7,116 bases of DNA, taken from an uncultured Rhizobiaceae group bacterium. GTDB taxonomy: Bacteria; Pseudomonadota; Alphaproteobacteria; Rhizobiales; Rhizobiaceae. This document shows positions 5,528 through 7,116 of the stretch, one piece after another. The notes under the pieces were generated by a model. It did not search any database and was not told the origin of the DNA. It was given only the letters and a program-made list of their open reading frames with translations. Both the position numbers and the translations under genes were made by a program. Where the stretch lies: contig CALHHQ010000069.1 of NCBI GenBank assembly GCA_938030645.1, positions 1-7,116 on the forward strand, written 5' to 3'. Numbering within the stretch: position 1 is the first letter of the stretch; each line of letters starts with the position of its first letter.

Positions 5528-6442
5528 TTAGCGGCTCAGTTCGTGCACCGAGCCATCTTCAAGGCCAACAATGATGGTGATTTTGCCATTTTCAAAGCGC
5601 GATGACATGGCTTTGTCGATACGAGCTGGCATGGGAATACGGGCAAATTCTTCCAATGTTTTCTTACCGCGTGCGGAGCCTTTGAACGCCATAATACGTA
5701 CAGATTTTCGGTCCGCACTCGGCAAAGCAAGGTCTGCAACCCCGTCACCATTGAAATCATCAACCACGGAAAGCTCTTGTTCGCGTGAGCCGATAAAGTG
5801 GTTGGAAAAACCACGCGCTTCGCCGCTGAGTTGCAGCTTGCCTTTATTCCACGTCCAATATTTCAACGTGCCACCGATATGGGGTGTCCAAACGGCTGCA
5901 ATTTGTGTTTTGCCGTCGCCATCGAAATCTTCAATGCCCGCAATGTTCAGCCAGCGGTTGGAGCGGCCGATATATGGCGTTTGTGCCACCAGTTCCAATT
6001 TACCCTTGCGCACGCCGAATAGGGCAATGGAACCGCCTTTGTTCACATCGCTCAAAATAGTGATGATCTCCGTTTCGCCAAAACCATCAAGGTCGTGCAA
6101 ACGCGGTGTGCGATCTTCAAACACTTGATTGTCGGGCAGGGTGTAGGTGAGTGTTTCGCCGGAAGCGATTTCAACTGTCAGTTCACCCGCTTCAATCGCA
6201 TCGCCGAGTATGGCGTGGGCATATCGTTTTGTCGGCTTTGTGTACCAAGCCGCAAAGATATCAGCATCTTCCTGCAAAGCCACTTCACCATCAGGAAGAC
6301 CTTCTGGCGCTAAGGGGCGTTCCACCACTTCTGGCAGGCGCTCAACCTTCTTGATCGTCCACCCTTCAGCAGACGCAGTGCCGCTGGCAAGAACCGCTGC
6401 AAAGACAGCTATTGATCTACTGATCGCCCGTAATTGTTTCAC
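5528..6442 (-). CDS. Exported FG-GAP/VCBS-repeat beta-propeller protein
   Basis: The protein has 304 aa from the GTG at 6442. Residues 1-25 form a Sec signal peptide (basic MKQLRAISRS, core IAVFAAVLAS, cleavage at ASA before E26), so it is periplasmic or secreted. Three FG-GAP-like calcium-loop repeats are visible: DLDGFGETEI (117-126), DFDGDGKTQI (172-181) and DFNGDGVADL (229-238). Each is followed by a hydrophobic strand and spacing is about 55 residues, consistent with blades of a beta-propeller. A ligand or partner cannot be named. The start is uncertain: GTG 6442 gives the best signal peptide, TTG 6451 has an AGGA at ideal 7-nt spacing, and the frame is open to TTG 6457. No ATG is available. 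All options overlap the ribB-type gene, by 26 to 41 bp, which implies coupled translation. The function is unknown. Confidence 0.85.
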   Translation of the reverse strand: MKQLRAISRSIAVFAAVLASGTASAEGWTIKKVERLPEVVERPLAPEGLPDGEVALQEDADIFAAWYTKPTKRYAHAILGDAIEAGELTVEIASGETLTYTLPDNQVFEDRTPRLHDLDGFGETEIITILSDVNKGGSIALFGVRKGKLELVAQTPYIGRSNRWLNIAGIEDFDGDGKTQIAAVWTPHIGGTLKYWTWNKGKLQLSGEARGFSNHFIGSREQELSVVDDFNGDGVADLALPSADRKSVRIMAFKGSARGKKTLEEFARIPMPARIDKAMSSRFENGKITIIVGLEDGSVHELSR

Positions 6443-7116
6443 TGATCTCAATCCCAAATCCTGATAGGCCTACATAAAATCGTTCTTTGGAGGCAAGCAA
6501 GCGAATTGAACTGACTCCAAGGTCTTTTAGAATTTGTGCCCCGAGGCCAATTTCCAACCATTCTTCTTTACGGCTTTGCGCCGTGCCGTGGTCTTCGCGT
6601 TCGTCGCCAAAGGCAGGTTCGTTGTGCGCGGACTCATCCACATCGCCACGAATGCCGCCGCCGGCCACGCCAACAGAGCCTTCTCGCAAGTAAACCACCA
6701 CGCCACGGCCTTCGTCTGCAATTGTTTTCAAACTGTCGTTCAATGAAGCTGAACCGCCAAACGCATCGTCCAAAACGTTCTCCACATGCAGCCGCACCAG
6801 CACATCCCGCCCATCGCGAATGTCGCCATAAACAACCGCCAGCTGCTGCATGGGGTCCCATTCGGTTGTGTATGTGAAAGCCTGCGCCTTGCCGAAGGCT
6901 GTTTCGGTTTCGAATGTTTCCACACGGTCCACCAAACGCTCTTGGCGTTGGCGATAAGCAATCAGATCGGCAACGGTGACGGTCTTCAAACCCTTTTCTT
7001 CGGCAAAACTTTCGATCTGCGGTCCGCGCATCACGGTGCCATCATCGTTCACGAGTTCGGAAATCACACCCACGGGCGGCAGGCCTGCAAGGTTGCACAA
7101 GTCAACGGCGGCTTCC
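6417..7116 (-). CDS. ribB: RibB-type DHBP synthase fused to a degenerate GTP cyclohydrolase II-like domain, C-terminal part
   Basis: The gene enters from the right edge; about 232 C-terminal codons are present. EAAVDLCNLAGLPPVGVISE is the closing signature of 3,4-dihydroxy-2-butanone 4-phosphate synthase (RibB), which makes the four-carbon riboflavin precursor from ribulose 5-phosphate; that domain ends near 6920. The remainder aligns with GTP cyclohydrolase II: GDIRDGRDVLVRLH, then EEWLEIGLGAQILKDLGVSSI and VGLSGFGIEI. The zinc site that should read CLTGDxFGSxRCDCG is here NVLDDAFGGSASLND (6738-6779), so all three cysteines are replaced by N, S and N, and the downstream RQEGR-type motif reads REGSVG. 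This half cannot be a normal Zn-dependent cyclohydrolase. Such RibBX-like fusions are known in proteobacteria, usually beside a separate functional RibA. The stop TAG (6419-6417) lies inside the start of the FG-GAP gene. Confidence 0.9.
   Translation of the reverse strand, partial: EAAVDLCNLAGLPPVGVISELVNDDGTVMRGPQIESFAEEKGLKTVTVADLIAYRQRQERLVDRVETFETETAFGKAQAFTYTTEWDPMQQLAVVYGDIRDGRDVLVRLHVENVLDDAFGGSASLNDSLKTIADEGRGVVVYLREGSVGVAGGGIRGDVDESAHNEPAFGDEREDHGTAQSRKEEWLEIGLGAQILKDLGVSSIRLLASKERFYVGLSGFGIEISETITGDQ
6459..6462 (-). promoter_or_regulatory. Possible Shine-Dalgarno AGGA bearing on the FG-GAP gene start
   Basis: AGGA on the minus strand lies 7 nt before a TTG at 6451-6449, but 16 nt before the GTG at 6442-6440. 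If used, translation would begin at the TTG and add three residues (MRS). It lies within the coding end of the ribB-type gene. Confidence 0.3.

Noticed and set aside
4822..5574. Long open frame of 250 codons on the plus strand
   Set aside because: It lies antisense to the deacetylase gene, whose motifs are unmistakable. The plus-strand translation has no domain-like pattern, so it is a mirror of constrained codons.
1..7116. Search for CRISPR arrays, tRNA/rRNA genes, insertion sequences, toxin-antitoxin pairs and riboswitches (including an FMN element)
   Set aside because: None seen: no spaced direct repeats, no transposase or integrase motif, no terminal repeats, no cloverleaf. The 5' region of the ribB-type gene, where an FMN riboswitch could lie, is outside the window.

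Overview
This window reads as ordinary chromosomal DNA of an alphaproteobacterium, most likely of the Hyphomicrobiales (Rhizobiales) type. The order ribB, HDAC-family deacetylase, xseB, dxs, tlyA, RNA methyltransferase is familiar from that order, and base composition is close to balanced, as in several marine members. The lineage is an inference from gene order and protein character; no rRNA or other phylogenetic marker is present. Every gene I can support is on the minus strand, so transcription runs from high to low coordinates.

Layout in the direction of transcription. (1) 7116-6417: the 3' part of a ribB-type gene (DHBP synthase fused to a GTP cyclohydrolase II-like domain that has lost its zinc cysteines), cut by the window edge. 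(2) 6442-5528: a secreted FG-GAP/VCBS-repeat protein whose start overlaps the end of ribB. (3) After a 91-bp gap with a possible promoter and inverted repeat, 5436-4510: an HDAC-superfamily deacetylase, followed 23 bp later by xseB (4486-4229). (4) After a 116-bp gap containing a 12-bp palindrome and an AT-rich box, 4112-2202: dxs, the first enzyme of the MEP isoprenoid pathway. (5) 2110-882: a three-gene stretch between dxs and tlyA, made of a SCO1/SenC copper chaperone, a 44-codon hydrophobic small ORF close behind it, and a small acidic exported protein. (6) 837-85: tlyA, whose stop overlaps by 8 bp the start of a class I RNA methyltransferase gene that leaves the window at position 1.

Functionally this is a housekeeping neighbourhood: riboflavin precursor supply, DNA exonuclease VII, isoprenoid/thiamine-precursor supply and two RNA-modifying enzymes. 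The accessory content is the FG-GAP protein and the copper-chaperone/small-ORF/acidic-protein block. I see no mobile element, CRISPR array, tRNA, rRNA, phage gene or defence cluster, and no frameshifted gene. The best candidates for something undescribed are the 44-aa membrane protein next to the Sco protein and the unrecognised acidic periplasmic protein.
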